DNA of 40,105 nucleotides from Kumtagia ephedrae (GCF_003012745.1 NZ_PXYK01000040.1:1-40105), one strand, 5' to 3'. Shown: positions 1-10,296, numbered from the stretch's first letter. The notes: generated by a model from the sequence alone, not told the origin. Numbers and translations: made by a program.

Positions 1-126
1 CGACTTCATCCCCTCTCCATCCGCTCGAAAAACCGAACGGATGGTCGCAGAACGAACCAATGAGGGGGGTCAATTTTGGACGCCGATAACCCCGCCTAGG
101 GGGTCAACTTTGCACGCCGGTTCACA
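1..126. mobile_element. Terminus of an IS21-family-like insertion sequence (partial)
   Basis: Two near-identical direct repeats stand 34 bases apart at 66-85 and 99-119, each reading roughly GGGGTCAA-TTTG-ACGCCG. Multiple short direct repeats of this type are characteristic of IS21-family (IstA/IstB) ends. The boundary is placed after the CA at 125-126, because the reading frame of a conserved protein resumes immediately afterwards. A short open frame ending at 63 could be the tail of istB, but it is too short to identify. The rest of the element lies outside the window. Confidence 0.5.
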
Positions 127-128
127 GG

Positions 129-755
129 CAGGCTAACGTCACGCTGTCCAGGCGCTTTCTCCTGCGGTCTCACAATGCCCCGCCACGGTTCAACCTACAT
201 GGGCGGCTTTATGGCGCCTTCTGGGTCAATCTGCCGAAGGAAGAACGGGGCGGCCTCCGCATCAATGGTGAGCCCATCGTTGACCTGGACTTTGCCAGCA
301 TGTTCCCCCGGCTGGCCTATCTTCACCTGGGCCTTGAGCCCCCGCAAGGCGACCTCTATGCCATTCCGGGTCTGGAGGAGCATAGAGCCGGCGCAAAGGC
401 GGGGCTTTCGGCGCTCCTGTCGACCAAGGCGGAGATGCAAAGGCTATCGCCTGAGGTGAAAGAGAAGTTGCCTCCGGGGTGGACCGCAAGGCGTCTTCGC
501 GATGCCGTCGCCACGAAGCACCCCGCTTTGGTGCCGCTCTTCGGAACGGACTTCGCGCTGGACCTCATGGCCCTTGAAAGCCGCATCATGGTGGCCGTGC
601 TCCTCGACCTCATGCGACAGCGCATCCCCGCTCTGCCCCAGCACGATGGCATGCAGGTGCCGGCTTCACGGGAGGAGGAGGTGAGAGAAGCAATGAGGAA
701 GGCGAGCCTTGCGGTGACTGGGAGGGAGATACAGGTGGTGAGGAAGGCAATATAA
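129..755 (+). pseudogene. C-terminal remnant of a polymerase-A-like palm protein, cut by an IS end
   Basis: The frame is open without a start codon from the IS end to the stop at 753-755, about 208 codons. It contains HGRLYGAFW, then RINGEPIVDLDFASMFPRLA near 262-314, then LPQHDGMQVP near 631-661. This matches my recollection of a rhizobial accessory protein family in which the DLDF-S-PR element resembles motif A (DYSQIELR) and the HD element resembles motif C (HDE) of family A DNA polymerases. The N-terminal half is missing, apparently through the insertion ending near 126. An internal ATG at 300 would give 151 residues but would lose motif A, so the locus is treated as a broken gene. The family resemblance comes from motif reading only. 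Confidence 0.5.
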
Positions 756-847
756 CAACCCGCCTGTGGCCGACGAAAACAGCCTGCTGAAACTGGGGGG
801 CAATCGTTGTACTAGGGAAGCATCTGAGTCTTTTTGGAGTACAGTCT

Positions 848-1681
848 GTGAAGGACCCGGCAAAACCCTTGGGAAAGAGGTTCACCCTTAATTATGTGGA
901 GAAGGGCGAAAGGCAACCTGACGGCAAGAAAGCTCGCAGGAGAATATCGGCACTCGTTAGCCACGTGGCCTTCGGCGATCAGACTCCACGAGGCACTTAC
1001 GAAGCTCTGGAGAGAGCTTTAACGAGAGAGTTGGGAGAAAATGTCAGCAACTTGGAGCGGTTTTTTGCCAATTGCACGATCCATGATGTCTTGGATGCAA
1101 TAACAATTGTTAGCAGAAATCTTGTCGGCAATGCCAATGTTTATTTTATTCGTGAGGTAAACCGAATTCTAAACGAAGAACATCTAACCTACAAAGTTGA
1201 CGCTGAGGGCGGCGTCCATCCGTTTGTCGATCCCGAGTTTTCTCGCACATCAGCAGCGACAGTTGCGGCATTGTCCGCCGCCCGGTACGCGACTGTCTTG
1301 GAGCACTTTGAAAATGCAGTCGAACTGCTAGGGGGCGCGAACAGCAAAAGCAAAGCGGCGATACGAGAGGTGTTTCTTGCCCTGGAGACGCTCTTTAAGC
1401 TCGTTGCTCCCGGGGCTCCGAACAAGCTTGCTTCAAGAGAGATTGAGAGTTTTCGAACTTTCGCGCTTGCTCAAATTGGGGCAGACGCAGTGGCTAAGAA
1501 TGTTACCAGCAAAATGATTGCAGCTTTGACAGACTGGGTTGATGGGGCACATTTTTATCGCCACGGCCAGAAGGAGGAGGAACCCATAGAGCCCCCATTC
1601 CATCTGGCAGTACTTGTCGTATCACAGGGTGGAGCTTTCCTTAGATGGATGGCGAGCCTCGACAAGCCGGGCATCGCATGA
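848..1681 (+). CDS. AbiJ/HEPN-like hypothetical protein
   Basis: This 277-residue protein starts at a GTG preceded by a GGAG at 836-839, 8 bases upstream. It has no signal peptide or membrane segment. The middle section (VNRILNEEHLTYKV, about residues 98-111) resembles the small N-terminal domain of AbiJ-type abortive infection proteins. The C-terminal section is helical and carries HFYRHGQ, followed by VVSQGGAFLRWM near residues 260-270. That pattern recurs in rhizobial hypothetical proteins with HEPN-like C-termini, where an R-H pair can be catalytic. It sits among integrase-linked cargo with lower GC than the core, which fits a defence role. The function is inferred and no homologue is named with certainty. 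Confidence 0.55.
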   Translation: MKDPAKPLGKRFTLNYVEKGERQPDGKKARRRISALVSHVAFGDQTPRGTYEALERALTRELGENVSNLERFFANCTIHDVLDAITIVSRNLVGNANVYFIREVNRILNEEHLTYKVDAEGGVHPFVDPEFSRTSAATVAALSAARYATVLEHFENAVELLGGANSKSKAAIREVFLALETLFKLVAPGAPNKLASREIESFRTFALAQIGADAVAKNVTSKMIAALTDWVDGAHFYRHGQKEEEPIEPPFHLAVLVVSQGGAFLRWMASLDKPGIA

Positions 1682-1818
1682 CGCGAATACCACATTGGGC
1701 TGGGCCACTCGGCAGGCTGACACGCGATGTGCTATTGTTAAGTTGTAGGACGAATCGATGCGGGCTGTAGCTTGGGCTGGCCTATTTGCGGGGCTTGGTG
1801 GCACGGCCATCATGGCTT

Positions 1819-2292
1819 ATGCGCCGATCTTACTCCCCGACGCCCGCCCGCATCGCCTTTGGGGTCGGCCTTCTTCTCTTGGTGGGCGGGGGCGCGTTGA
1901 TGCTGTGGCCATTTCGCAAGAAGCAACCAGTTGGCGGCGGTGGGAGCGGCGGCGATTTCAACATCACCACCGGGGACATTTCGGGCGGCATTAATCGCAT
2001 AGGCCATGAATTCCATAAGCCTCTTCAGCGTCGGATGAGCGACGAAATGAAGGCTGGTTTGCTGCGGGACCTACCGAAGGACCGACCGGTCTCCGTCATG
2101 GGCATGAATGGCAATACGGAATCGATGACGTTCGCCAATGAAATCTATGCATTTCTTAATGCCAACGGTTACGAAATGAAAGCAGACACCGCGACGTGGC
2201 ACATGTTCTTCAATCCCCCCGTTGGTAACGTGAATATCAGTCAACACGACAACGGTGCGGAATGGGCCATCGTTATCGGACCTGCAGAGTAG
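1819..2292 (+). CDS. Small single-pass membrane protein, unknown function
   Basis: From the ATG at 1819 this encodes 157 residues. A hydrophobic stretch rich in Leu, Val and Gly (about residues 10-30, FGVGLLLLVGGGALMLW) is followed by FRKKQ, suggesting an inner-membrane anchor with a cytoplasmic tail. A Gly-rich linker comes next, then a soluble domain of about 110 residues ending in NGAEWAIVIGPAE. The open frame extends upstream to a TTG at 1786 and a GTG at 1798; neither has a convincing ribosome site, so the start is uncertain. An overlapping ATG at 1758 in another frame also encodes a hydrophobic stretch, so an ancestral frameshift cannot be excluded. No family is recognised. It lies inside the putative tRNA-Thr island. 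Confidence 0.5.
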   Translation: MRRSYSPTPARIAFGVGLLLLVGGGALMLWPFRKKQPVGGGGSGGDFNITTGDISGGINRIGHEFHKPLQRRMSDEMKAGLLRDLPKDRPVSVMGMNGNTESMTFANEIYAFLNANGYEMKADTATWHMFFNPPVGNVNISQHDNGAEWAIVIGPAE

Positions 2293-2303
2293 AGCCTGCA
2301 TTC

Positions 2304-2573
2304 TTATTGCTTGAGCAATCGGTTAAGCTCCTCGGACGCTTTCGCATCTGCAACGTCTGCCTTTCGGATAACTTCCATGCCGCCCGCAAGGAACGGAAGA
2401 CACTTGGAGCCGCCGCACAGGCTGACGGAAGCGTTCCACCGATCCTGCACGAAGAAAAGGCGGCTAGGCATATCGGCATGCACCTCATAGCGAAACATCG
2501 TGGCAAACACGCCGGTAGCCACCAGTATGCTAACGGGCAGAGCCCATTGGGCTGCTTTCGATAGACCGCTCAT
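2304..2573 (-). CDS. Small membrane-anchored hypothetical protein downstream of the integrase
   Basis: This 89-residue protein has one N-terminal hydrophobic segment (ALPVSILVATGVFATMF, about residues 11-27) and a short extracytoplasmic part with two cysteines (CGGSKC, about residues 53-58) that could pair. A strong purine-rich ribosome site (AAGGGGGAAG on the coding strand) precedes the ATG. The integrase stop lies only 11 bases upstream, so the two are probably cotranscribed. No family is recognised. A role in the mobile element is possible from position alone. Confidence 0.5.
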   Translation of the reverse strand: MSGLSKAAQWALPVSILVATGVFATMFRYEVHADMPSRLFFVQDRWNASVSLCGGSKCLPFLAGGMEVIRKADVADAKASEELNRLLKQ

Positions 2574-2584
2574 CCGCTTCCCCC

Positions 2585-4399
2585 TTACTCCGGTCGCCAG
2601 CCGGTATCGTTCACCTCGAAGCGAGGCATCTTGTTGATCTCTGCGTTGACTACGGCAGGGGTCCAGTCCCCATAGTCCTCCCGCGCATCTACCGGGCCGC
2701 TCCCCATCATGTAGTCGCGGGTCTCCTTATCAAGTCTCCATCGGGGGTCTCGGCTTCGCGTGGTGAAGAGGTGCCTCCAGGCATGGTTCGGACGACCATT
2801 CGGAGCCGGAATGCCAAGCTCCTCAGTGATCCAGTCAGCAACCCGCGTGCCCACCTCTTTGGCACGATGCTTGGCGCCAAGCTTGGAGAGGTCGGTTCCC
2901 TTTGGATACGGCTTGTAGAAGGCTGGGCCCTCGCCCATCCGCCGAATCATATGGAGAAAGCCGAGGTCAATGAGGTGCTCATGAATGCCAACGGTCCATG
3001 CCTTACCGCTCTTGGTACTGCCATCCGCAGGGGTGATGAGGAGAAAGGGAATGCCACGCTCTTCTCGAAGATGGATGCCCCGGAATTGGGTTACCTCACT
3101 GACGCGAAGACCCGTATAGGCAAGCACCCATGGCACCCAGAACAGTGCCCGTTTATGGGGAAGCGAGAGACCTTCCTTCTTCGTGCCCTCAAAGGTTGCA
3201 GCGAGAATCTTAAGCGCATCCTCTTCGCTATAGCCCTTTGACCCTTTCGGCGCGTCCGGCTCGCGTTTGTCCCGGATGCCTGCGGCGACGTTGGTGGGAA
3301 GGTCGAACTCCTTAACGCCATGCCCCAGCACCGAACGCAGGGCAGAAAGATATTTGTCGTTGGTGGTCTTGGGTGACAGGCCGGTCCCTATGAGGTGGTC
3401 GCGCCAGCGCCGAACGTCATCCTTCGTCACCTTGCGAGCATCGCTGTGCCTGATGAAGTTCGCAAACTTTTGCAGATACGAGCGGTCATCGCTGATAGTC
3501 TTGGTCTTGATTGTCCGCGTCTTAGCCTTGTGGTCCAATAAATCGAACAGCGACAGAGTGGCAGATTTGGCGACCGACACCGGCGTGCTCCTTGCCGCGA
3601 ACACCGCTTCGGCCGCCTTTGCCTCTGCGACCAGCGGAGGGTCCTGAAGACTGCCACGCGATATCTCCAGCGCTTCGGCCAGTTTGGCCTCAACCCTCAT
3701 CCCGGCTATGTTGACTTTATGCCGAGAGTGCCAATCTACCGTCTCCACCCCGGCAAGCTTCAAAGCGGCATCGGTCACGGCCCCTTGGGTGGCCTCTCCG
3801 CTCAGGAAGAACTTTGCCCTAAGGATGGGGAAGAGGCCGAGCAAGCCTTCGCCCTTTTCCAGCCGGTTGCGCCAGTGTTCTCGCTCCGCTTCCTCGGGGC
3901 TTTGCAGACCCTCTCCGAGCCTCCTTACTTCCTCCAACGCTGCTTGGCGCACGTCAGAAGGCAAGGTTGCGAGTTGTGTGAGTTCCCCATGAGAAAGGCC
4001 ACGCAGATGGGGCGGCAGCACCGTGAGCCCGGCAAACTCGGGTGCGTCACTGGGATTGTGCTTGTGACGCTCGAAGCGATTTGCGGCCTCCAGCGTTGCC
4101 ACGGCTAGCGCGTCGCGATCACTCAAAGCTTCAGGGCCGGCCCTCAACAGCCCCTCCCATGCAGCCATCCTGGCGTGCCAAGCGGTCAGCCGGCTACTGT
4201 ATTCGGCTTCGGCGTCGTCCCGATCTACCGTCCCCAGCGACAAGGAAAACTCTTGGCTTCCCCCAACGTCACTGACGCCCAACGTCTGCAATTCGGCACG
4301 GCGTAGCCAAATCTCAGTCGGGATTCGGAATCGACCCTGCCAAACGTTCGAGCCTTTGCGTTTGTGGAGCCCACGCATTCGCCATCGCCTGCTAGCCAT
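2585..4399 (-). CDS. Site-specific tyrosine recombinase/integrase
   Basis: This is a phage-type tyrosine recombinase of about 604 residues that integrates or excises DNA at an attachment site. The N-terminal section (RRWRMRGLHKRKGSNVWQGR) resembles the DUF6538-like domain seen in many proteobacterial integrases. A long helical linker and a SAM-like core-binding domain (about 310-400) follow. The catalytic domain shows the first Arg in TGLRVSEV, the HxxR box in NHAWRH, and a plausible nucleophilic Tyr in REDYGDW near the C-terminus. In-frame ATGs at 4411, 4399 and 4378 compete: 4399 is chosen by protein appearance, while 4378 has the better-spaced AGG. The gene lies 81 bases from the 3' end of tRNA-Thr and reads away from it, as expected for an element using that tRNA as attB. 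Confidence 0.85.
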   Translation of the reverse strand: MASRRWRMRGLHKRKGSNVWQGRFRIPTEIWLRRAELQTLGVSDVGGSQEFSLSLGTVDRDDAEAEYSSRLTAWHARMAAWEGLLRAGPEALSDRDALAVATLEAANRFERHKHNPSDAPEFAGLTVLPPHLRGLSHGELTQLATLPSDVRQAALEEVRRLGEGLQSPEEAEREHWRNRLEKGEGLLGLFPILRAKFFLSGEATQGAVTDAALKLAGVETVDWHSRHKVNIAGMRVEAKLAEALEISRGSLQDPPLVAEAKAAEAVFAARSTPVSVAKSATLSLFDLLDHKAKTRTIKTKTISDDRSYLQKFANFIRHSDARKVTKDDVRRWRDHLIGTGLSPKTTNDKYLSALRSVLGHGVKEFDLPTNVAAGIRDKREPDAPKGSKGYSEEDALKILAATFEGTKKEGLSLPHKRALFWVPWVLAYTGLRVSEVTQFRGIHLREERGIPFLLITPADGSTKSGKAWTVGIHEHLIDLGFLHMIRRMGEGPAFYKPYPKGTDLSKLGAKHRAKEVGTRVADWITEELGIPAPNGRPNHAWRHLFTTRSRDPRWRLDKETRDYMMGSGPVDAREDYGDWTPAVVNAEINKMPRFEVNDTGWRPE

Positions 4400-4479
4400 T
4401 CCTAACGCCATCCCATAGCAGTCCGCATTGACGGAAGCCACGGAAAACACTAAGTTATTGATGCTACAGGCCGGAAGAA

Positions 4480-4554
<75 letters not shown>

Positions 4555-4714
4555 CCGTTGAATGCGGGGCCTTCTGCCACATGGGAACGGCAAGCGCAAG
4601 GCATCTTGCGATGCCATGTTGTCGCCCGGGCGGCGTCATGTCCGGGCCGCATTTTTCAGGTCCTTCTGCCGTCGGACATGCTACAGCCGGGACGGGCTGA
4701 TCGCGAGCACGGAA

Positions 4715-4912
4715 ATGGGGACAAGCAGAAATAGCGGGAGCATTCCCGCCAAGCCGGACCGGGCGGCGCGCCTGGCCGAGGAACTGCGCGCCAATCTGGC
4801 CAAGCGCAAGGCGCAGGCGCGCTCGCGGCGCGCCGGCGACACGTCGTCCGCGGCCGACGCCGGCAAGGGAGAGGCGTCCGGCGCGCCCGCGAAGAGGGAT
4901 AAGGATTCGTAA
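4715..4912 (+). CDS. Small conserved basic protein upstream of murA
   Basis: The predicted product is 65 residues and highly charged. The first half carries KPDRAARLAEELRANLAKRK (about residues 12-31), which looks like one amphipathic helix; the second half is Ala/Gly/Lys-rich and probably disordered. From memory, short proteins with this RLAEELRANL-RRKAQAR pattern sit immediately before murA in many rhizobia, which supports a real gene. The frame extends upstream to 4562, but the ATG at 4715 is where the conserved pattern begins. It has no cysteines or membrane segment. The function is unknown. Confidence 0.6.
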   Translation: MGTSRNSGSIPAKPDRAARLAEELRANLAKRKAQARSRRAGDTSSAADAGKGEASGAPAKRDKDS

Positions 4913-4979
4913 ATCGGCCGGCGGCATCATGCTGCGCCGGGCGGACGCAGGGGCAGGCATGCCGTTTCTTGAACCGTGC

Positions 4980-4998
4980 GGCTCTATCGTCTAGAGCC
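4980..4998. repeat. Perfect short inverted repeat upstream of murA
   Basis: GGCTCTA at 4980-4986 and TAGAGCC at 4992-4998 form a seven-pair stem around a five-base loop, 57 bases before the murA start. There is no T-tract, so it is not a classic terminator. It could be an operator or a leader hairpin. Confidence 0.35.
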
Positions 4999-5054
4999 TG
5001 CGCTTTGTACAATTCTCGCCAAATGCCGGCCGATTCGCCGGGAAAGTGATCTTC

Positions 5055-6344
<1,290 letters not shown>

Positions 6345-6435
6345 GCAGCGCACCGCGATCCCCGCCACAATGGTTGCGCGGGTCGGCAAGAGTGCATAGT
6401 TAGGCCGACGCTTACTCGCAATCCGGGCGCCGGAC

Positions 6436-6870
6436 ATGGACCAGCTCAAGCTTGCCGCCCTCGACGAAGAGGACCTGAACGTCATCTCCGCGCACGTCCA
6501 GGACGCGGTGACCAAGGTCGGCGACCTGAAGTTCCACCAGCGCGACCGGCGTTTCGTGGTGCCGATCCACCGCTTCGCCTGGGAGACGCAGGCGGGGCTG
6601 TTCCCCGACCGGCCGCAGCGGCGCAGTAGCGTGCTGCATTTCGAGCGGGTCGGCGCGGTCAAGGCGTCCGGCGTGGCGCGCGGCAAGCCGGAGGACGTGC
6701 TGGCGCTGCTGGCGCTGCGCTTCCATCCGGCCGAAGCGCCCGGCGGAACCATCGAGCTGGTGTTCTCGGGCGGCGGCGCGATCCGCCTCGAGGTCGAGTG
6801 CATCGAGGCGCGGCTTGCCGATCTCGGCGGCGCGTGGGAAGCGTCCTCGCGACCGAAACACCGGATATGA
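6436..6870 (+). CDS. DUF2948 family protein
   Basis: The product is 144 residues, with no signal peptide or membrane helix, so it is probably cytoplasmic. The opening LKLAALDEEDLNVISAHVQDAV and the internal FVVPIHRFAWE identify the DUF2948 family of alphaproteobacteria, which commonly lies between murA and hisD. The C-terminus (GGGAIRLEVECIEARLADLG) is conserved in the family. It ends 10 bases before the GTG start of hisD, so the two are probably cotranscribed. No biochemical function is known to me. Confidence 0.85.
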   Translation: MDQLKLAALDEEDLNVISAHVQDAVTKVGDLKFHQRDRRFVVPIHRFAWETQAGLFPDRPQRRSSVLHFERVGAVKASGVARGKPEDVLALLALRFHPAEAPGGTIELVFSGGGAIRLEVECIEARLADLGGAWEASSRPKHRI

Positions 6871-6880
6871 GAGCCTCGCC

Positions 6881-8176
6881 GTGGCCACGACCCTCCGCAC
6901 CTCCGAAGCCGATTTCGAGGAGCGCTTCGCCCGCTTCCTGACCACCAAGCGCGAGGTCTCGCCGGATGTCGACGCCATCGTGCGCGACATCATCGCAGCG
7001 GTACGGGAACGCGGCGACGCCGCGCTGCTCGACTACACGCAAAAATTCGACCGGGCCGACCTCGGCAAGACGGGTCTGGCCGTCACACGGGCCGACATCG
7101 AACGCGCCTACCAGGAGGCCGATGCCGCTACCGTCGAGGCGCTGACCTTCGCGCGCGACCGCATTCTCGCCCACCACAAGCGTCAGCGGCCGGCCGACGA
7201 CCGCTACACCGATTCGCTGGGTGTCGAGCTCGGCTCGCGCTGGACGGCGATCGAGGCGGTCGGCCTCTACGTGCCCGGCGGCACCGCCGCCTATCCGAGT
7301 TCCGTGCTGATGAACGCGATGCCGGCGATCGTCGCCGGCGTGCCGAGGCTGGTCATGGTGGTGCCGCCGTCGGGCGGCACGATCAACCCGCTGGTGCTGG
7401 TCGCCGCCGATCTTGTCGGCGTGCACGAGATCTATCGCGTCGGCGGCGCGCAGGCGGTCGCGGCACTTGCCTACGGCACCGAGACGATCCGCCCGGTGGC
7501 GAAGATCGTCGGCCCCGGCAACGCCTATGTGGCGGCGGCCAAGCGGCAGGTGTTCGGCACCGTCGGCATCGACATGATCGCCGGCCCCTCGGAAGTGCTG
7601 GTGATCGCCGACGGCGCCAATGATCCGGACTGGATCGCCGCCGACCTGCTCGCCCAGGCCGAGCACGACAGCGGCGCACAGTCGATCCTGATCACCGACG
7701 ACGCCGCCTTCGCCGACGCCGTCGAGGCGGCGGTGGAGCGCCAGATCCGGCTTCTGCCGCGCGCCGAGACGGCGTCGGCGAGCTGGCGCGATTTCGGCGC
7801 GATCATCCTGGTCGGGACCCTGGACGAGGCGCTGCCGCTTGCCGACCGCATCGCCGCCGAGCATGTCGAGCTTGCCTTCGACGGGGCCGAGAAGTTCCTG
7901 CAGCGGCTCACCAATGCCGGCGCGGTGTTCCTCGGCCGCCATACGCCCGAGGTGATCGGCGACTATGTCGGCGGCTCCAACCATGTGCTGCCGACGGCGC
8001 GTTCGGCGCGCTTCTCGTCGGGCCTCTCGGTGCTCGACTTCATGAAGCGGACTTCGATCCTGAAGGTCGGTCCCGAGCAGCTCCGGGCGCTGGCGCCGGC
8101 CGCGATCGCGCTCGCCAAGGCCGAGGGGCTCGACGCGCATGCACGCTCCGTCGCCATCCGCCTGAACGACGGATGA
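6881..8176 (+). CDS. hisD: Histidinol dehydrogenase
   Basis: HisD performs the last two oxidations of histidine synthesis (L-histidinol to L-histidine, NAD-dependent, zinc enzyme). From the GTG at 6881 it is 431 residues, the usual size. Visible signatures are the nucleotide-binding [15 protein letters not shown], the long core [17 protein letters not shown], and [12 protein letters not shown] followed by [12 protein letters not shown]. The zinc-site region [10 protein letters not shown] and the active-site ERHVEL-equivalent AAEHVELA, with GGSNHVLPT further on, are all present. An upstream in-frame ATG at 6815 would overlap DUF2948 and lacks family support. The stop overlaps the next start by four bases (ATGA at 8173). 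Confidence 0.95.
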   Translation: MATTLRTSEADFEERFARFLTTKREVSPDVDAIVRDIIAAVRERGDAALLDYTQKFDRADLGKTGLAVTRADIERAYQEADAATVEALTFARDRILAHHKRQRPADDRYTDSLGVELGSRWTAIEAVGLYVPGGTAAYPSSVLMNAMPAIVAGVPRLVMVVPPSGGTINPLVLVAADLVGVHEIYRVGGAQAVAALAYGTETIRPVAKIVGPGNAYVAAAKRQVFGTVGIDMIAGPSEVLVIADGANDPDWIAADLLAQAEHDSGAQSILITDDAAFADAVEAAVERQIRLLPRAETASASWRDFGAIILVGTLDEALPLADRIAAEHVELAFDGAEKFLQRLTNAGAVFLGRHTPEVIGDYVGGSNHVLPTARSARFSSGLSVLDFMKRTSILKVGPEQLRALAPAAIALAKAEGLDAHARSVAIRLNDG

Positions 8177-8664
8177 CCATGCGCGGGCGCGACGCAAGGA
8201 CCTCCAGGCTGGTCGACGTCGAGCTCGACGAATCGATCGGCCGCTCGACCCCCGACATCGAGCACGAGCGCGCCGTCGCGATCTTCGACCTGATCGAGGA
8301 GAACAGCTTTCAGCCGGTCAGCGACGACGGCTGCGGACCCTACCGGCTGAGGCTGTCGCTGGTCGATTCGCGGCTGGTGCTCGCGGTCGCCCGCCAGGAC
8401 GGCGCCGAGGTCATCACCCACATCCTGTCGCTCACGCCGTTCCGCCGCATCGTCAAGGACTACTACCTGATCTGCGAAAGCTATTACGAGGCCATCCGCT
8501 CGGCCACGCCCAGCCAGATCGAGGCGATCGACATGGGCCGGCGCGGCCTGCACAACGAGGGCTCGCAGACGCTGCGCGACCGGCTGTCCGGCAAGATCGA
8601 CGTGGATTTCGATACGGCGCGGCGGCTGTTCACGCTGATCTGCGTTCTGCACTGGCGCGGCTAG
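8173..8664 (+). CDS. UPF0262 family protein
   Basis: This is a 163-residue soluble protein of the alphaproteobacterial UPF0262 family, recognised from [19 protein letters not shown] near residue 33 and from the later [20 protein letters not shown] and [11 protein letters not shown]. The start overlaps the hisD stop by four bases, indicating translational coupling. An alternative ATG two codons downstream at 8179 is equally possible. The function is unknown. The position directly after hisD and before the phosphatase matches rhizobial genomes. Confidence 0.9.
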   Translation: MTMRGRDARTSRLVDVELDESIGRSTPDIEHERAVAIFDLIEENSFQPVSDDGCGPYRLRLSLVDSRLVLAVARQDGAEVITHILSLTPFRRIVKDYYLICESYYEAIRSATPSQIEAIDMGRRGLHNEGSQTLRDRLSGKIDVDFDTARRLFTLICVLHWRG

Positions 8665-8671
8665 CCCCGAC

Positions 8672-9097
8672 GTGAGCGCCCTGCCCCGCTCGATCCTGTT
8701 CATGTGCCGCATGAACGTGGTGCGCTCGCCGATCGCCGAGGCGGTCGCCCGCAGGCTGCTGCCCAAAACCATCTACGTCGCATCGGCGGGCGTGCGCCGC
8801 GGCGAGCCCGATCCCTTCGTCGACGCCGTCCTTCGCGAAGACGGGCTGGCAGCGCCGCAGCGGCGCGCCCAGACGCTGGACGACCTCGAGGACGACTATT
8901 TCGACCTGATCGTCACGCTGGCGCCGGAGGCGCACCATGCCGCGCTCGAGCTGACGCGCTCGCTCGCGGTCGAGGTCGAATACTGGCCGACACCGGATCC
9001 GACCACCGCCACCGGCACGCGCGACCAGATTCTGTCCGCCTACCGGGACGTGCGCGACCGCCTGAAGGCCCGCATAGCCGCCCGGTTCGGCGCCTGA
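8672..9097 (+). CDS. Low-molecular-weight phosphotyrosine phosphatase-like protein
   Basis: The protein has 141 residues and starts at a GTG seven bases after UPF0262. The phosphate-binding loop reads CRMNVVRS (Cys at residue 12, Arg seven positions later), matching the C-x5-R-S signature of LMW-PTP/ArsC-like enzymes. The general acid is probably the Asp of WPTPDPT near residue 110. It is likely a cytoplasmic phosphatase acting on phosphotyrosine or a small phosphoester; the substrate cannot be read from sequence. In alphaproteobacteria this gene regularly lies between UPF0262 and infA, so the call rests on motif and context together. Confidence 0.85.
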   Translation: MSALPRSILFMCRMNVVRSPIAEAVARRLLPKTIYVASAGVRRGEPDPFVDAVLREDGLAAPQRRAQTLDDLEDDYFDLIVTLAPEAHHAALELTRSLAVEVEYWPTPDPTTATGTRDQILSAYRDVRDRLKARIAARFGA

Positions 9098-9156
9098 AAG
9101 GCCAAGAATATGCGTGTTCACAAAGGCCCGATAATCATATAGGTTCCGCGCAATTT

Positions 9157-9177
9157 TTCCGGACCAGTCCTCCGGAA
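9157..9177. promoter_or_regulatory. Hairpin in the infA leader
   Basis: TTCCGGA at 9157-9163 pairs perfectly with TCCGGAA at 9171-9177 around a seven-base loop, 25 bases before the infA start. No T-run follows, so a regulatory leader structure is more likely than a terminator. Confidence 0.3.
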
Positions 9178-9202
9178 GCACCATCCAAGAAAAAGGTAAC
9201 GA

Positions 9203-9421
9203 ATGCCGAAGGAAGAAGTCCTCGAGTTTCCGGGCGTGGTCACGGAACTGCTCCCGAATGCCATGTTCCGGGTGAAACTCGAAAACGAGCACGAGATCAT
9301 CGCCCACACCGCCGGCCGCATGCGCAAGAACCGCATCCGCGTTCTCACCGGCGACAAGGTTTTGGTCGAAATGACCCCCTACGACCTCACCAAGGGCCGC
9401 ATCACCTACCGCTTCAAATAA
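9203..9421 (+). CDS. infA: Translation initiation factor IF-1
   Basis: IF-1 binds the ribosomal A site during initiation. The 72-residue OB-fold protein starts [20 protein letters not shown] and continues with [20 protein letters not shown], then [20 protein letters not shown], which is essentially the family consensus for alphaproteobacteria. The length is exact. The ATG follows AAGGTAACGA. It stands 105 bases after the phosphatase gene, and the leader hairpin at 9157-9177 suggests that its own promoter may lie in that gap. Confidence 0.97.
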
Positions 9422-9448
9422 TTTCGCCGGTCGGCTCCGGCTTTTCCC

Positions 9449-10075
9449 ATGAGCACCCTACCGAAGCTTGTTCTGGCATCCGCTTCGCCCCGCAGGATCG
9501 AGCTCCTGCAGCAGGCGGGCATAGAGCCCGACCGCGTGTTTCCGGCCGATGTCGACGAGACGCCGCAGCGTGCCGAGCATCCCCGCTCGCTGGCCAAGCG
9601 GCTGTCGCGCGCCAAGGCGGAAAGGGCATGGGAGGCGCTCAAGGGCGATGCCGATCTCGCCGACGCCTTCGTGCTCGCCGCCGACACGGTGGTGGCGGTC
9701 GGCCGCCGCATCCTGCCCAAGGCCGAACTGACCGAGGAAGCCGCCAACTGCCTGAAGCTGCTGTCGGGGCGGGCGCACCGCGTCTATTCCGGCGTCTGCC
9801 TGATCACGCCGGCCGGCAAGGTCCGGCAGCGGCTGGTGGAAACGAGGGTGCGCTTCAAGCGTTTCTCGCGCGAGGAGCTGGAAGGCTACCTTGCTTCCGG
9901 CGAATGGCGTGGCAAGGCCGGGGCCTACGCCGTGCAGGGCCTGGCCGGCAGCTTCGTCGTCAAGCTGGTCGGCTCCTACACCAACGTCGTCGGCCTGCCG
10001 CTCTACGAGACGCTCGGGCTGCTGGCCGCCGACGGCTACAAGCCCTATGTGAACTGGCCAGCGGCTCGAGCCTGA
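9449..10075 (+). CDS. maf: Maf family nucleotide pyrophosphatase
   Basis: Maf proteins hydrolyse non-canonical or pyrimidine nucleoside triphosphates to monophosphates. The 208-residue product shows the phosphate-binding [16 protein letters not shown] (residues 8-23), the conserved Asp in VLAADTVV near residue 75, and the later [11 protein letters not shown] and [10 protein letters not shown] motifs, where the lysine and tyrosine are family hallmarks. Which subfamily (m7GTP- or dTTP/UTP-specific) it belongs to is not clear. It lies 27 bases after infA and is followed by yacG, the usual rhizobial order. Confidence 0.93.
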   Translation: MSTLPKLVLASASPRRIELLQQAGIEPDRVFPADVDETPQRAEHPRSLAKRLSRAKAERAWEALKGDADLADAFVLAADTVVAVGRRILPKAELTEEAANCLKLLSGRAHRVYSGVCLITPAGKVRQRLVETRVRFKRFSREELEGYLASGEWRGKAGAYAVQGLAGSFVVKLVGSYTNVVGLPLYETLGLLAADGYKPYVNWPAARA

Positions 10076-10086
10076 TCAGCCAGGGT

Positions 10087-10296
10087 ATGATGAAAAACGA
10101 AAGCGCGAAGATCGAGCCCCTGAGGCCGAAGCGGCCATGCCCGGAATGCGGCCGGGCCTCGGCGCGCGAGACCTACCCGTTCTGCTCGCCGCGCTGCAAG
10201 GCGATCGACCTCAACCGCTGGCTATCGGGCGCCTACGCCATCCCGGTGAAGGAGGAGGAAGAGGAGGACGACCCGCAGCGAGGCGAGCCGGGCTGA
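10087..10296 (+). CDS. yacG: DNA gyrase inhibitor YacG, zinc-binding
   Basis: The product is 69 residues with the four-cysteine zinc site C-P-E-C near residues 18-21 and C-S-P-R-C near residues 33-37, followed by [16 protein letters not shown], the YacG signature. The E. coli protein binds GyrB and inhibits gyrase. The acidic tail (EEEEEDD) is typical of rhizobial versions. Two consecutive ATG codons at 10087 and 10090 can serve as start. It begins 11 bases after maf, so the two are probably cotranscribed. Confidence 0.93.
   Translation: MMKNESAKIEPLRPKRPCPECGRASARETYPFCSPRCKAIDLNRWLSGAYAIPVKEEEEEDDPQRGEPG

Noticed and set aside
1758-1994. Frame beginning at ATG 1758 with a hydrophobic start
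   Set aside because: After about 27 residues it becomes Arg/Gly-rich shadow sequence; the frame from 1819 carries a coherent protein.
6659-8197. Long minus-strand open frame over hisD
   Set aside because: A shadow of hisD with composition typical of antisense translation.
8704-10086. Long plus-strand frame joining phosphatase, infA and maf regions
   Set aside because: Only its last 69 codons (yacG) are real; the earlier part is out of frame with three recognised genes.
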